From contig NZ_JANIOF010000001.1 in assembly GCF_024733555.1 (NCBI RefSeq), positions 2,600,777-2,664,776 on the forward strand: 64,000 bases of DNA, written 5' to 3'. Made by a program: the position numbers and the translations under genes. The stretch's first letter is position 1, and each line of letters opens with the position of its first letter. Of the stretch, positions 1 to 9,000 are shown one piece after another. Source of the DNA: Paenibacillus sp. SC116. Its GTDB lineage: Bacteria; Bacillota; Bacilli; Paenibacillales; Paenibacillaceae. The notes below the pieces were generated by a model. It was not told the DNA's origin and did not search any database. It saw nothing but the letters and a program-made list of their open reading frames with translations.

Positions 1-146
1 ACGATGGTGATCGGATGCATTAAGGTAAGCTCCCCTGTAATCGGAACTATTACATCAGGAAAAAATAGATAAACAATTGTCACTCCATAAGAAGCACCAA
101 AAGCTATAGCCAAGTAAACGAATAAATACTTATTAATATTAATCAC
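1..146 (-). CDS. N-terminus of a membrane protein, possibly CPBP-family (partial)
   Basis: A GTG start at 146 lies 7 bases after an AAAGGAG ribosome site and overlaps the stop of the upstream acyl carrier protein by four bases (GTGA). About 48 residues are visible before the left edge. They form one hydrophobic segment (KYLFVYLAIAFGASYG...) followed by a polar stretch and a second hydrophobic start. The opening resembles CPBP (Abi) intramembrane endopeptidases, but the diagnostic EExxxR and HxxxH motifs would lie outside the window, so the family is a guess. Position and overlap make it the next gene of the NRPS/PKS operon, perhaps for processing or self-protection. Confidence 0.5.
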   Translation of the reverse strand, partial: MININKYLFVYLAIAFGASYGVTIVYLFFPDVIVPITGELTLMHPITI

Positions 147-406
147 GATATCGCTCCTTTACTCGCAAGTTTGTTATCAATCAAGGCAACCAAATTATTG
201 ACCGTACTGAAATTCTTCAAATCCAACTCATCATTTTCAATCGTAAGATCAAATTTCTGCTCTACAAAATCCACAAGCTTCATCGCAAAGAGCGAGTTGA
301 CAAATCGCAATTCAAAGTAGTTGTCATCATCTGAAAGGGTCACATCGTCATTATCCAATGAGATGTTCGCGCCAATAAAGGTTCTTATTTCTGTGCGATA
401 ATCCAT
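143..406 (-). CDS. Discrete acyl carrier protein, glyceryl/hydroxymalonyl type
   Basis: An 87-residue acidic protein with one four-helix carrier domain. The phosphopantetheine site is the serine at about residue 38 in FVNSLFAMKL, with Asn replacing the usual Asp before it. The SLFAM..LV.FVE pattern is typical of FkbJ/OzmB/ZmaD-like carriers that hold glycerate-derived units. It follows the FkbH-like gene by about 24 bases with a GGGAGG ribosome site, as in methoxymalonyl and hydroxymalonyl cassettes. The likely role is to accept a glyceryl group from FkbH and present it to the two dehydrogenases encoded upstream. Identity as a carrier protein is firm; the cargo is inferred from the neighbours. 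Confidence 0.88.
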   Translation of the reverse strand: MDYRTEIRTFIGANISLDNDDVTLSDDDNYFELRFVNSLFAMKLVDFVEQKFDLTIENDELDLKNFSTVNNLVALIDNKLASKGAIS

Positions 407-430
407 AGTATCCTCCCTTACAAATACGTT

Positions 431-1468
431 CTAAGCATGACAGCGAACGTCTATATAATCTGGATAACTCATAATCTTTTCTAGGTCATGCTCGAACACA
501 TAATTCCCTTGGTCGTCTGATGACTGCTCCCTGAATCCTGAGAACCGAAAGCTAACATTCATCATCCGATTCCTTCCTGTGTCTCGGAAGTCTGCCAACA
601 GTTTTTTGCTCTGCTTCTTCGCTTCGTTCATAATGTAGCTGAGCAGCACGGTGCCTACTCCCCTAGAGATGACTCGACATGACATGAGCATCATCTCAAG
701 TCTCCAATGGTCGGCATTCTGTTCGATTAAGGCTAAGCCTATCTTCCCATATGAACCGTACTTATCTTCCAACTCACACACGAGTAAATGATGGGCATCA
801 GATTGTCTGAATTGATCCAATTCCTCGTAGCTGAACGTCTTGCCAGTAGCATTCAATTGATTCGTTCTTACCGTCAGCTCTTCAGCCCGCTTCAAGTCTT
901 CTTGTCCTGCAGATGCAATCGAAAACTTCATATTTAGCGATGCTAAAAATTGCTCAGACGGTCCACGATATTCCGTTTCTGCCTGCTTGCGCATGATGTC
1001 ATCTTGATACATTTTTCGTCTGCGTTTTGAGTCAATCGTAATGAACCTTGGATTCAACCTTGGATTATCCAATAAGGATTCATACAAGTTCGAGTTCACA
1101 CAATCCACCGTTTTATGAGTATTTTTCACCTCCTCCAACTCAAACTCCTGATCATCTACAAACAGAATGCTGTCCATCCCGATGTTAATATTTTTTTGAA
1201 TTTGCTCTATCGAGTAGGACTTGGCATTCCAATGGATCTCAGGGTAAATAAAATAATGACTAAGACCGTACTCTTTCAACTTTGCCATCGCTAGATCATG
1301 ATCATTTTTGCTCGCAATGGATTGGAGAATGCCCCGTTTATCCAATATGTCTATAATCTCGACAATGCCAGGCTTGAGCGACACATCATTGGACTCGATC
1401 AGCACTCCATCCCAGATCGTATGATCTAAATCCCACACGACGCATTTTACTTCTACTTGTTTTCCCAT
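431..1468 (-). CDS. FkbH-like HAD-superfamily glyceryl transferase/phosphatase
   Basis: About 345 residues. The N-terminal HAD fold carries the nucleophile motif DLDHT (about 13-17) followed by WDG, the signature of FkbH-type proteins. From about residue 180 there is a GNAT-like region, also usual for the family. Known FkbH/OzmB/ZmaN proteins take 1,3-bisphosphoglycerate, dephosphorylate it and load the glyceryl group on an ACP, the first step to methoxy- or hydroxymalonyl-ACP. I place the start at the ATG at 1468, six bases after GAGGGG; a GTG lies six bases further upstream. It sits between the 3-hydroxyacyl-CoA dehydrogenase and the ACP in one operon. Confidence 0.9.
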   Translation of the reverse strand: MGKQVEVKCVVWDLDHTIWDGVLIESNDVSLKPGIVEIIDILDKRGILQSIASKNDHDLAMAKLKEYGLSHYFIYPEIHWNAKSYSIEQIQKNINIGMDSILFVDDQEFELEEVKNTHKTVDCVNSNLYESLLDNPRLNPRFITIDSKRRRKMYQDDIMRKQAETEYRGPSEQFLASLNMKFSIASAGQEDLKRAEELTVRTNQLNATGKTFSYEELDQFRQSDAHHLLVCELEDKYGSYGKIGLALIEQNADHWRLEMMLMSCRVISRGVGTVLLSYIMNEAKKQSKKLLADFRDTGRNRMMNVSFRFSGFREQSSDDQGNYVFEHDLEKIMSYPDYIDVRCHA

Positions 1469-1506
1469 TAGCACCCCTCTTTTCTAATAGTGAGTGTGAA
1501 CATCCT

Positions 1507-2358
1507 CTAATAGGCGTAAAATCCTTTACCGCTTTTGCGACCTAGATGCCCTGCATCGACCATCTTTTTCAGCAGCGGACTGCATCTATATTTAGAATCT
1601 TGGTAGCTGTCATACAACACTTCCAACGAATCAACAACTGTATCCAATCCGATAAGGTCCGCTGTTTCTAATGGACCCATTTTATGATTGAATCCTAGCT
1701 TAATAATGCTATCTACTTGCTCAGGAGTAGCAATTCCATCTTGCACGATAAGGGCAGCTTCGTTCATAAATAAGTGGGAGAGTCGATTCGAAACGAACCC
1801 TGGGAAATCTTCAATAATGATCGCCTTTTTGCGCAATGTCTTTAAAAAGGCGACGATGTCATCCTTCGTCTGTTCAGAGGTGTGATAGCCCTTAATAACT
1901 TCAACCATTTCTTTTAGGGGGACTGGATTCATTAGGTGGATGCCGATGGCTCTGGATGGATCAGGCAAATAGGATGCAAGCTTCGTAATAGAAATACAAC
2001 TTGTATTGAGTGCGAACAATGCACCCGGCTTGCATATTCCTGCTAACACTTGGTACTCCGATGTTTTGCTTTCTACATGTTCACTTATGTTTTCTATGAC
2101 AATATCCGCATGTTCAATCCCCTTATAGTCCAACTGAAAAGAGATTCGCTCCAAGATCGAATGGAGGCTTTCCTCCCCATATGCCTTATTGAACATGCAC
2201 GCAGAACGGTATTCCTTTTTGATGAGATTAGGAGCTTGTTCGATTGCAGCAGTGGAAATATCCTTGAGAATGACGTTATAACCATATCGAGCAGCATCTA
2301 GCGCTGTAGCACAACCCATAACTCCAGCGCCAATAATCGCAATGGTTTGGTGTTGCAT
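1507..2358 (-). CDS. 3-hydroxyacyl-CoA dehydrogenase family protein (FkbK/ZmaG-like)
   Basis: About 283 residues. The N-terminal Rossmann fold opens with GAGVMG (about 10-15). GIHLMNPVP and the following MVEVI match the catalytic His/Glu region of 3-hydroxybutyryl-CoA dehydrogenases, and the C-terminal dimerization half ends with GRKSGKGFY, a family hallmark. In extender-unit cassettes this enzyme oxidizes the primary alcohol of glyceryl-ACP toward the semialdehyde. The chosen start follows GGAG by 9 bases; the in-frame ATG 15 bases upstream lacks a ribosome site. Its neighbours (ACPs, FkbH, acyl-CoA dehydrogenase) favour this role over fatty acid breakdown. Confidence 0.88.
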   Translation of the reverse strand: MQHQTIAIIGAGVMGCATALDAARYGYNVILKDISTAAIEQAPNLIKKEYRSACMFNKAYGEESLHSILERISFQLDYKGIEHADIVIENISEHVESKTSEYQVLAGICKPGALFALNTSCISITKLASYLPDPSRAIGIHLMNPVPLKEMVEVIKGYHTSEQTKDDIVAFLKTLRKKAIIIEDFPGFVSNRLSHLFMNEAALIVQDGIATPEQVDSIIKLGFNHKMGPLETADLIGLDTVVDSLEVLYDSYQDSKYRCSPLLKKMVDAGHLGRKSGKGFYAY

Positions 2359-2391
2359 GCTTGTAATCTCCATTCAGATTAATTTATCGTT

Positions 2392-3726
2392 TCAAATCGT
2401 TTCAAATACTTCATCAAAGATTTCTTTCGTCTCCACGAACGCTTTACCAATTCGTTCACGTAAGAAAGAAATATCTTCTGTGCTGATCGATATGTTAGGG
2501 TACAATCTTGAAACCGTAGATACGAGAATGCCGTGCTTCGCTAGATTAGTATGGAGCATAATATCGAGGGACATGATGTCAAACGTATAATCAGACGTAT
2601 TTCTAAGAACCTCGTTGCAGCAGTGATAGGACGCGCAAGCAGTAGGACCTTGAATAACGAAAGGTAGTCCAACAGCCGCCGCCTCCGCTTTCATCAGCTC
2701 GTGAATGTGAAGCATGTTGTTGTTCATATTCGTTAAAGCTTCGCCATTGTTGCGGCTCAAAATTTCAAGTGTTGCTTTCACCGCCGCCGTTCCCAGCGGA
2801 TAACCGTTAAATGTACCTGCATGGATTACCTTTTTATCTACCAGCAGCTGCATGATTTCCTTCTTGCCCACAAGCGCAGCAACAGGTACCCCGCCACCGG
2901 CAATCGCCTTACCCAGCGTCGTCAGGTCTGGCTTCACGTCGAAATACGTTTGTGCACCGCCTAGTCCCATGCGGACCCCTGTAATGATTTCATCAAAAAT
3001 GAGCACGACATGGTGTTTATCACACAACTGTCTCACTTTTTGCAGATAGCCCTCTGCTGGCATAACGCCTCCGCCATTCACACAAACTGGCTCTGTAATG
3101 ATAGCGGCAATCTCGTCCCCTTTTTGCAGCAGCAGTTCTTCTAATGCTTCCGCATCATTCCAAGGGATAAGATAAGATTGGCTCTCTAATGCATCTTTCG
3201 CTCGACCAGCCGTACCTTTCAAATCACCGAAATACTCGGACGGAATCGGAGCATCGCCTTTCTTCTGCACCTTTCCACCCATAATATTGTCGGCATTGCC
3301 ATGATAATGGCCCTCGAAGCGAACAAAGCGATTCTTTCCTGTCCATGCACGCGCTAATCGCAGCGCATTCTGAACAATCTCCGTGCCAGACACGCCGAAG
3401 CGAATCATTTCCGCAGAAGGAACATACTTACTAATCAGCTCTAATGCTTCTGCATCGAGATCGCAATGGCTAACAGAAAGCACGCGATCGATCATTTCTT
3501 TTAAACTCTCACTGTACTCCTCATTCCCATGCCCAATAATAAGGGAGCCAAATCTAGCATAGAAGTCCAAATACTCATTGCCATTCATATCCCACAATCT
3601 GCTGTTACGAGCCTTTACAAAGTGAATGGGCGTCTCTTCCCATGGCATATGGAAATTATAATGCACGCCGCCTGGCAACTTTTCTTTTACACGCTGGTTA
3701 TACAGCTGCATGTTGCTTAACGCCAT
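2392..3726 (-). CDS. Class III PLP aminotransferase, glutamate-1-semialdehyde aminomutase fold
   Basis: 444 residues of the fold-type I PLP family with GSAM-like features: GHYHGN, SGTEIVQNALRLAR, the DE pair in LIFDEIITG, and the Schiff-base lysine at about residue 273 in TLGKAIAGGG. Integrated domains of this family in iturin/mycosubtilin synthases convert a carrier-bound beta-keto acyl chain to a beta-amino acyl chain. Here the enzyme is free-standing, in an operon that also encodes a FAAL-ACP-KS protein and a discrete AT. I infer that it aminates the keto product of that KS. Amination of a glyceryl/malonyl semialdehyde-ACP is an alternative. Start and preceding stop overlap (TAATG). Confidence 0.85.
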   Translation of the reverse strand: MALSNMQLYNQRVKEKLPGGVHYNFHMPWEETPIHFVKARNSRLWDMNGNEYLDFYARFGSLIIGHGNEEYSESLKEMIDRVLSVSHCDLDAEALELISKYVPSAEMIRFGVSGTEIVQNALRLARAWTGKNRFVRFEGHYHGNADNIMGGKVQKKGDAPIPSEYFGDLKGTAGRAKDALESQSYLIPWNDAEALEELLLQKGDEIAAIITEPVCVNGGGVMPAEGYLQKVRQLCDKHHVVLIFDEIITGVRMGLGGAQTYFDVKPDLTTLGKAIAGGGVPVAALVGKKEIMQLLVDKKVIHAGTFNGYPLGTAAVKATLEILSRNNGEALTNMNNNMLHIHELMKAEAAAVGLPFVIQGPTACASYHCCNEVLRNTSDYTFDIMSLDIMLHTNLAKHGILVSTVSRLYPNISISTEDISFLRERIGKAFVETKEIFDEVFETI

Positions 3727-4685
3727 TACGCGAGCGCCTCCTTTTTCAATAAGCTCAGGATTTGTATCCGATCTTCTTCATCATCAAAGGAGAAGCAAGC
3801 AGGTAGTACTGAGTTCTCCTTCACGAGATGCTTCGTAATTTGCTGTGGCCCAATATCGATGAATGATTTCACTCCTACATCGTTCATCTTGGTGAGCACT
3901 TGGTTCCACTTCACAGGTAAAATGAGCTGATTGCTTAAAATCGTTGGAATCGAATCGGAAGGCTCAATGACTTTGCCTGTTACGGTAGACCACACATCCA
4001 ACTTCGTTTGTGCAAAAGTAACAGAAGCTAGTGCCTCTTCCAGCTCTGGCTTCAAATAAGCCATTAGCGCACTATGGTAAGGTGCATCCGCCTTCATCGG
4101 CATCATACGGAAGGGGATAAAATCTCCTCCCAGCTTGCTTACTTCCTCATCCAACTTTCGAAGTGCCATCTGATTACCAGCTACGATAAATTGATTCGGC
4201 GAATTATAGCCGGATATGGCTACATAATCATTGCCTTGAATCGACTCAATGATGCTGTCCAGCACCTCTTCTTTCATATCTACAACAATACCGGCTCTGC
4301 CCTTATTTTCTTGAATGACACGCTGCATAATTGCGCCTCTCTTCCTTGCATAAGAGACACCGTCAGCAAAGGTTACAGCTTCAGCAGCAATAAGCGCAGA
4401 TATTTCCCCTAAACTATGGCCAGCCATACAATACGGTGCTGCTCCTACTTGTTCCTGGAATACTCGAAACAGGGCATAGCTTGCAGCAACTACTGCTGGC
4501 TGTGCATGGTCAGATTGAGTCAATTCTTGCAAATTGCCGTTAAGAATGAGCGAGCGAATATCCATGTTCAGCGCATGATTTGCTTCTTCAAAAACGTCAG
4601 CCGCAATCCGGTATTGCTCTATGAGATCTTTGCACATGCCGATATACTGGCTTCCTTGACCTGGGAACAACAGCGCATATCTCAT
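3726..4685 (-). CDS. Discrete (trans-acting) acyltransferase
   Basis: 319 residues, a complete single-domain malonyl-type AT: GQGSQ near the N-terminus, the nucleophile in GHSLG (Ser at about 91), an Arg in the following RKRGAIMQ block, and a catalytic His in PYHSALM. Free ATs of this type (FenF/ItuD, ZmaF) charge PKS modules that lack a cis AT. Two KS-containing modules in this operon have a lost or inactivated AT, so this enzyme can be their supplier. Whether it uses malonyl-CoA or the hydroxymalonyl-ACP suggested by the FkbH cassette cannot be told from motifs alone. Its ATG overlaps the upstream stop by four bases. Confidence 0.9.
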   Translation of the reverse strand: MRYALLFPGQGSQYIGMCKDLIEQYRIAADVFEEANHALNMDIRSLILNGNLQELTQSDHAQPAVVAASYALFRVFQEQVGAAPYCMAGHSLGEISALIAAEAVTFADGVSYARKRGAIMQRVIQENKGRAGIVVDMKEEVLDSIIESIQGNDYVAISGYNSPNQFIVAGNQMALRKLDEEVSKLGGDFIPFRMMPMKADAPYHSALMAYLKPELEEALASVTFAQTKLDVWSTVTGKVIEPSDSIPTILSNQLILPVKWNQVLTKMNDVGVKSFIDIGPQQITKHLVKENSVLPACFSFDDEEDRIQILSLLKKEALA

Positions 4686-5833
4686 CGTTTTTTACTCCTC
4701 TTGTAATACTGTCTTAAACCATAATGAGAAATGATTTCCTGCTGCATCTGGGAGGAGCCTTCAATAATTTCTAGCACTTTCGCTTCGCGGTACAATCGTT
4801 CTACCGGATACTGATTCGTAAATCCGTTCGCACCATGTACTTGCAAGGCATCGTTCGTTACATCTACGGCTACTTTTGAGGTGAAATACTTAGCCATCGT
4901 CGTTTCCATCGTCGCATCACTGTCTTTGGCCTTGCGCAATTCGCCTGCCCGCAAACACAACGCTCTCGCGGCATGCACCTTCGTCACACTATCTCCAATC
5001 ATGCCTCGAATCAGCTGAAAATCACTCAATTTCTGATCGAATTGAATCCGATTCCGAGCGTAGGTCACCATTGCTTCGACTGCCTCTTGCGCAATGCCAA
5101 CTCCTGCCCATGCAATGCTGTAACGTCCATTATCCAGTGCAGTAGAAACGATATACTCAAAGCCAAAATTCACCTTCCCCAATACATTTTCTTTTGGCAC
5201 CTCGACGCTCTCCAGATGAATTTCCGCAAGGTAAGTCGCACGTCCCGCCATCAATCCTTCGATTCGTTTCGTCGTGACGCCTGGGAAGGAACGCTCTACG
5301 ATAAAAGCAGTGCTCTTGCCTTGATTCGATGCAATAACAATAAATACATCAGCAATGTCGCCGAACGTAATCCATTTCTTGACGCCATCCAGCACATAGT
5401 GGTCAACTTCTTCTCGCCACACCGTCTTAATGCTTTTCGCATCCGAGCCTACATCAGGCTCAGACAAGCCAAACGCTCCAATCACTTCCCCGCTTGCTAA
5501 TTTAGGAAGCCACTTGTCTTTCTGCGCCTCTGTTCCAAATCGCAGCAGCGTCTCACTTACTAGCGAAGTGTGTACGGTAATTAAGCTTCTCGTAGCAGAA
5601 CAAGCCTTGCCAATCACTTCCGTAAACTGACCATACGAGACTGGATCCAATCCTAGGCCGCCATATTGATAAGGAAGAGGAGCGGCTAAGTAACCTTTAG
5701 CCGCCATTTTGCGAATAAGCTCCAACGGTATCCCTGACTGTTCCTCGAATTGATTCACATAGGGACGAATTTCGTCATTCACAAACTGCTCCACTTCCTG
5801 AATGACATTCTGTTGTATCGTCTCCGTACTCAT
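4682..5833 (-). CDS. Acyl-CoA (acyl-ACP) dehydrogenase, FkbI/ZmaE-like
   Basis: 383 residues with normal ACAD length and order: FGLSEPDVGSD and WITFGD flavin-binding blocks, the C-terminal helical domain with QLIRGMIGD, and the catalytic Glu in EIIEGSSQMQ. In methoxymalonyl/hydroxymalonyl cassettes an ACAD homologue oxidizes the ACP-bound intermediate. Its placement between an ACP (stop codon directly abutting this ATG) and the AT supports that role rather than beta-oxidation. It may also act on the fatty acyl starter; the sequence does not decide. Confidence 0.88.
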   Translation of the reverse strand: MSTETIQQNVIQEVEQFVNDEIRPYVNQFEEQSGIPLELIRKMAAKGYLAAPLPYQYGGLGLDPVSYGQFTEVIGKACSATRSLITVHTSLVSETLLRFGTEAQKDKWLPKLASGEVIGAFGLSEPDVGSDAKSIKTVWREEVDHYVLDGVKKWITFGDIADVFIVIASNQGKSTAFIVERSFPGVTTKRIEGLMAGRATYLAEIHLESVEVPKENVLGKVNFGFEYIVSTALDNGRYSIAWAGVGIAQEAVEAMVTYARNRIQFDQKLSDFQLIRGMIGDSVTKVHAARALCLRAGELRKAKDSDATMETTMAKYFTSKVAVDVTNDALQVHGANGFTNQYPVERLYREAKVLEIIEGSSQMQQEIISHYGLRQYYKRSKKR

Positions 5834-6085
5834 CTAGACCACCTTCTCACTCATGCATTCATGCAAATATCCAGAGAATTCGGCAATCGTTTTGTACTCG
5901 AACAGCGCAACAGGGCTAATGTCGATATCCAGCTTTTTTCTAGCACGATTAATAATTTTCAGCGCCTGGATCGAAGAAACACCAATTTTCAGAAAGTTTA
6001 CGTCCTCATCAATTTCACTATGATCTTGCTCTAGCACTGCAGCGATCTCCATTTTAAGAAATAGAATAATGTCGTCTTTCGTCAT
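5834..6085 (-). CDS. Discrete PKS-type acyl carrier protein
   Basis: About 83 residues. The carrier motif is GVSSIQALKI, with the modified serine at about residue 38, and a PKS-like helix III follows (VALFEYKTI). The start at 6085 lies 7 bases after GAGGAG; an in-frame ATG at 6103 overlaps the upstream gene and has no ribosome site. The FAAL-ACP-KS protein encoded just upstream ends without a downstream carrier, so this protein is the obvious acceptor for its KS product. Alternatively it carries the extender unit, with the 143-406 ACP doing the other job. Confidence 0.88.
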   Translation of the reverse strand: MTKDDIILFLKMEIAAVLEQDHSEIDEDVNFLKIGVSSIQALKIINRARKKLDIDISPVALFEYKTIAEFSGYLHECMSEKVV

Positions 6086-6087
6086 CG

Positions 6088-9000
6088 TTATTCTCCTCTC
6101 CATTCATGAATCCAATGTGATTTGCGCTCGAATGGATATGACGGCAAATGCACAAGTTTACCTGAACCAGCAGGATAAATCCGCTCCCAGTCTACGTTCG
6201 CACCTGCAATGTACAATTCACTCAATACGGATAACAGATGGGATTCCAACGAGCTGTCACTTTCCGGCTCTATCGCAACGATCTTGCCTTTGCATGCATC
6301 GGATAACGCTTTTGGTACAGTTCCGATCACGAGGACAACGTCGGCATTTAGATGACTAAGCTCATTTTGTTCGCTGCTAGCACTGCGGCTGAGGCGTCCA
6401 TATTGCACATAGCGATCCGCGGCTTGAGGCAAATCTATCGCTTCATTTAAGTAATCTGCTAGAATTTCACCGGATTGGGCGCCTCTGATTTCTTTCATCT
6501 TGACTCCCATTTGTTCCAGTTGTGAGATAAAGCTGTGCCAGTACGATACATAAGCCAATTCATTCGTCTGAGCATCTGCCTGCACTTCAATATCGGATAC
6601 CGTACTGCTCACTTCTGCAACATGCGATTGGTAGAAGGCAGAACTGTTCGATTGATGAGCACCATAGTCATACCCGCCTGCTAGACTTCTTTCCCCGATA
6701 AGCAGACTCACTCTCGCTTTTCGATGTCGGAATGCTAGTCCTTTCTTTAATGCAGCTAAGGAATTGTTTCCGGCACCGTCACTGGTAGCTATGACACATG
6801 CTGCGCGATACTCGTAGTGCTTTCTGTAGCGATTGCGAGTAAAGCAGAGATTAGCTATATCTTCTGGCGAAGAACTCGCTAGTAATTGATTGGTCTCGTT
6901 AATCATTTGCTCAAGCGCCGATTCCGTTTTCGCTGAGAAGGTTAGTAAATGATAAGGCTGCTGCGATTCTGAGGAGTCGGTTAATGCAGGAGTTGCCCAC
7001 TCTTCCAGTACAATATGTGCATTCGTCCCGCCTAGCCCAAACGAACTGATTCCCGCTTTGCGCGTTTGCTGCTCCTCAACCGACCAATCTTCTACATCTT
7101 TTACAATATAGAAAGGCGTCTTTTCCAATTGCAGAGCAGGATTAATTTCGTTCATATGCAAGCTTGGAGCAAGCTTCTTATGCTTCATACTAAGCAATAC
7201 TTTAGCTAGACTTGCGCCGCTCGACGCAGGGAATAAATGTCCGATGTTCGTTTTGACAGAACCAATTCCAATACGTGCTTCTTTTTCTTTTGTACTTGTT
7301 GAAAATAATTTCATCAGTGCATTGATTTCGATCGGATCACCGATCGTTGTACCCGAACCGTGCGCCTCAATATAACCGACATGCTTCGGATCTAGATTAG
7401 CATCACGATATGCCTTCGTTAGTACTTGATGCTGCCCCTTCGGATTCGGCGCCATAATGCTGAGCGAGTAGCCATCATTATTGACAGCCGTGCCACGAAT
7501 GACACCATATATATTTTTATTCTCTTGAATCGCTTGTGTAAGTGGCTCCAAATATACGACGACCGCACCTTCTCCAATAATTGAGCCGTCTGCTGCCTTA
7601 TCAAATACTTTCGTATGATTCGTAGTCGAGCATATTCCTGCTCTACGTGACAGCAAATGCACACTAGGCGTCGTCAAAACATTGGCGCCACCAACAACTG
7701 CGCCAGACACTTCATTGTGTCGAATGGCAGCTACTGCATGATGCAGCGCGGCCAAGAAAGAGGAACAGGCCGTATCGATCGCTAAGGCAGGACCGGTGAA
7801 ATTGTACAAATGAGCAATGATAGCTGCCCCAATATTCGGCATATTGCCAACCATCGCATTTTGATGAATATGGTTAAATTCCACGTCTCCCAATGTATGG
7901 ATAAGCTGGTCAAAATACGTACTCACGTTGCTAGCGACGTATACGCCAATATTTCGTTCATCCGATTCGTCCGTAATCATGCCTGCATCCTCAAGCGCCT
8001 CATAAGAGGTTTCCATCAATAGCCGCTGCTGAGGATCCATAAACTTGGCTTCTTCGTCGGTAATGTCAAAGAAGTCATTATCAAATTCATCAATGTTTTC
8101 AAGCTCGCCGATCCAATCATCCCAGTTTGGGCTTCCCGCTTGCTTTTTGCGCTTTGCGCTAATTTTGGTAATGCTGTCTCGCTTCGAACAAAGATTAGCC
8201 CAGAATTCCTCTTGCGATGCAGCATTCGGCAGCCTTAAAGCTAAGCCTGTAATTGCAACGGCTCTGTTACTATCAAGCTGGTGATGGTACTGAGAGTGAT
8301 CACTTTGTCCAACGTTTGATGGTTGAGCACCGTGTTGATTCGTTGTTGATTGCTCGTTTATTGACTGACGATGTAACTGCTCATTCCGCGGCGATTCAAC
8401 TGCCGACTTTTTAGTAACGGAAGCCTTAGGCGACATCTGCATCGACTGCAAATACTCTGCTGTTTCCCTTATCGTCTTACAGCGAACCAACACTTCAGGA
8501 CCAATCTCTCGGCCTTCATGCTGCTCAATAGCACCAAGCAATTGATAAGCTTTGACCGAGTTTCCACCCAACGATAAAAACGAGTCATCGATTGAAATTT
8601 TGGCAGCAGCTCTATTGAGCACTTCCGACCATGCTTGATGAAGGAAAATTTCGAGCTCATTGCGCGGCAGCTGAATCACTCGCTCTTCCGATTGAGCCTT
8701 GGCAAGCCCTGCTTCGATCTCTCGCAACACTTCGTCAAACTCACCATTTTCATAGTCGGTTCTTAACTGGTATCTCTGTACTTTGCCGCTAGAAGTTTTA
8801 GGAATCAATTTAATTGGGATAACATGCGTCGTTTCGATGCCTAGTGATTCATTTAACTGGTGAATGACTCGCTCACGAACGGACAAGAACTTCTCCACAC
8901 TGGACTTATATTTAATAAATACAAGCAGCTCTTCCTGCTCGGTTTTACTATTCGTAAGTCCAACTACCGTGGCGTTTCCACGCGAAATCTCTTCCATTTC

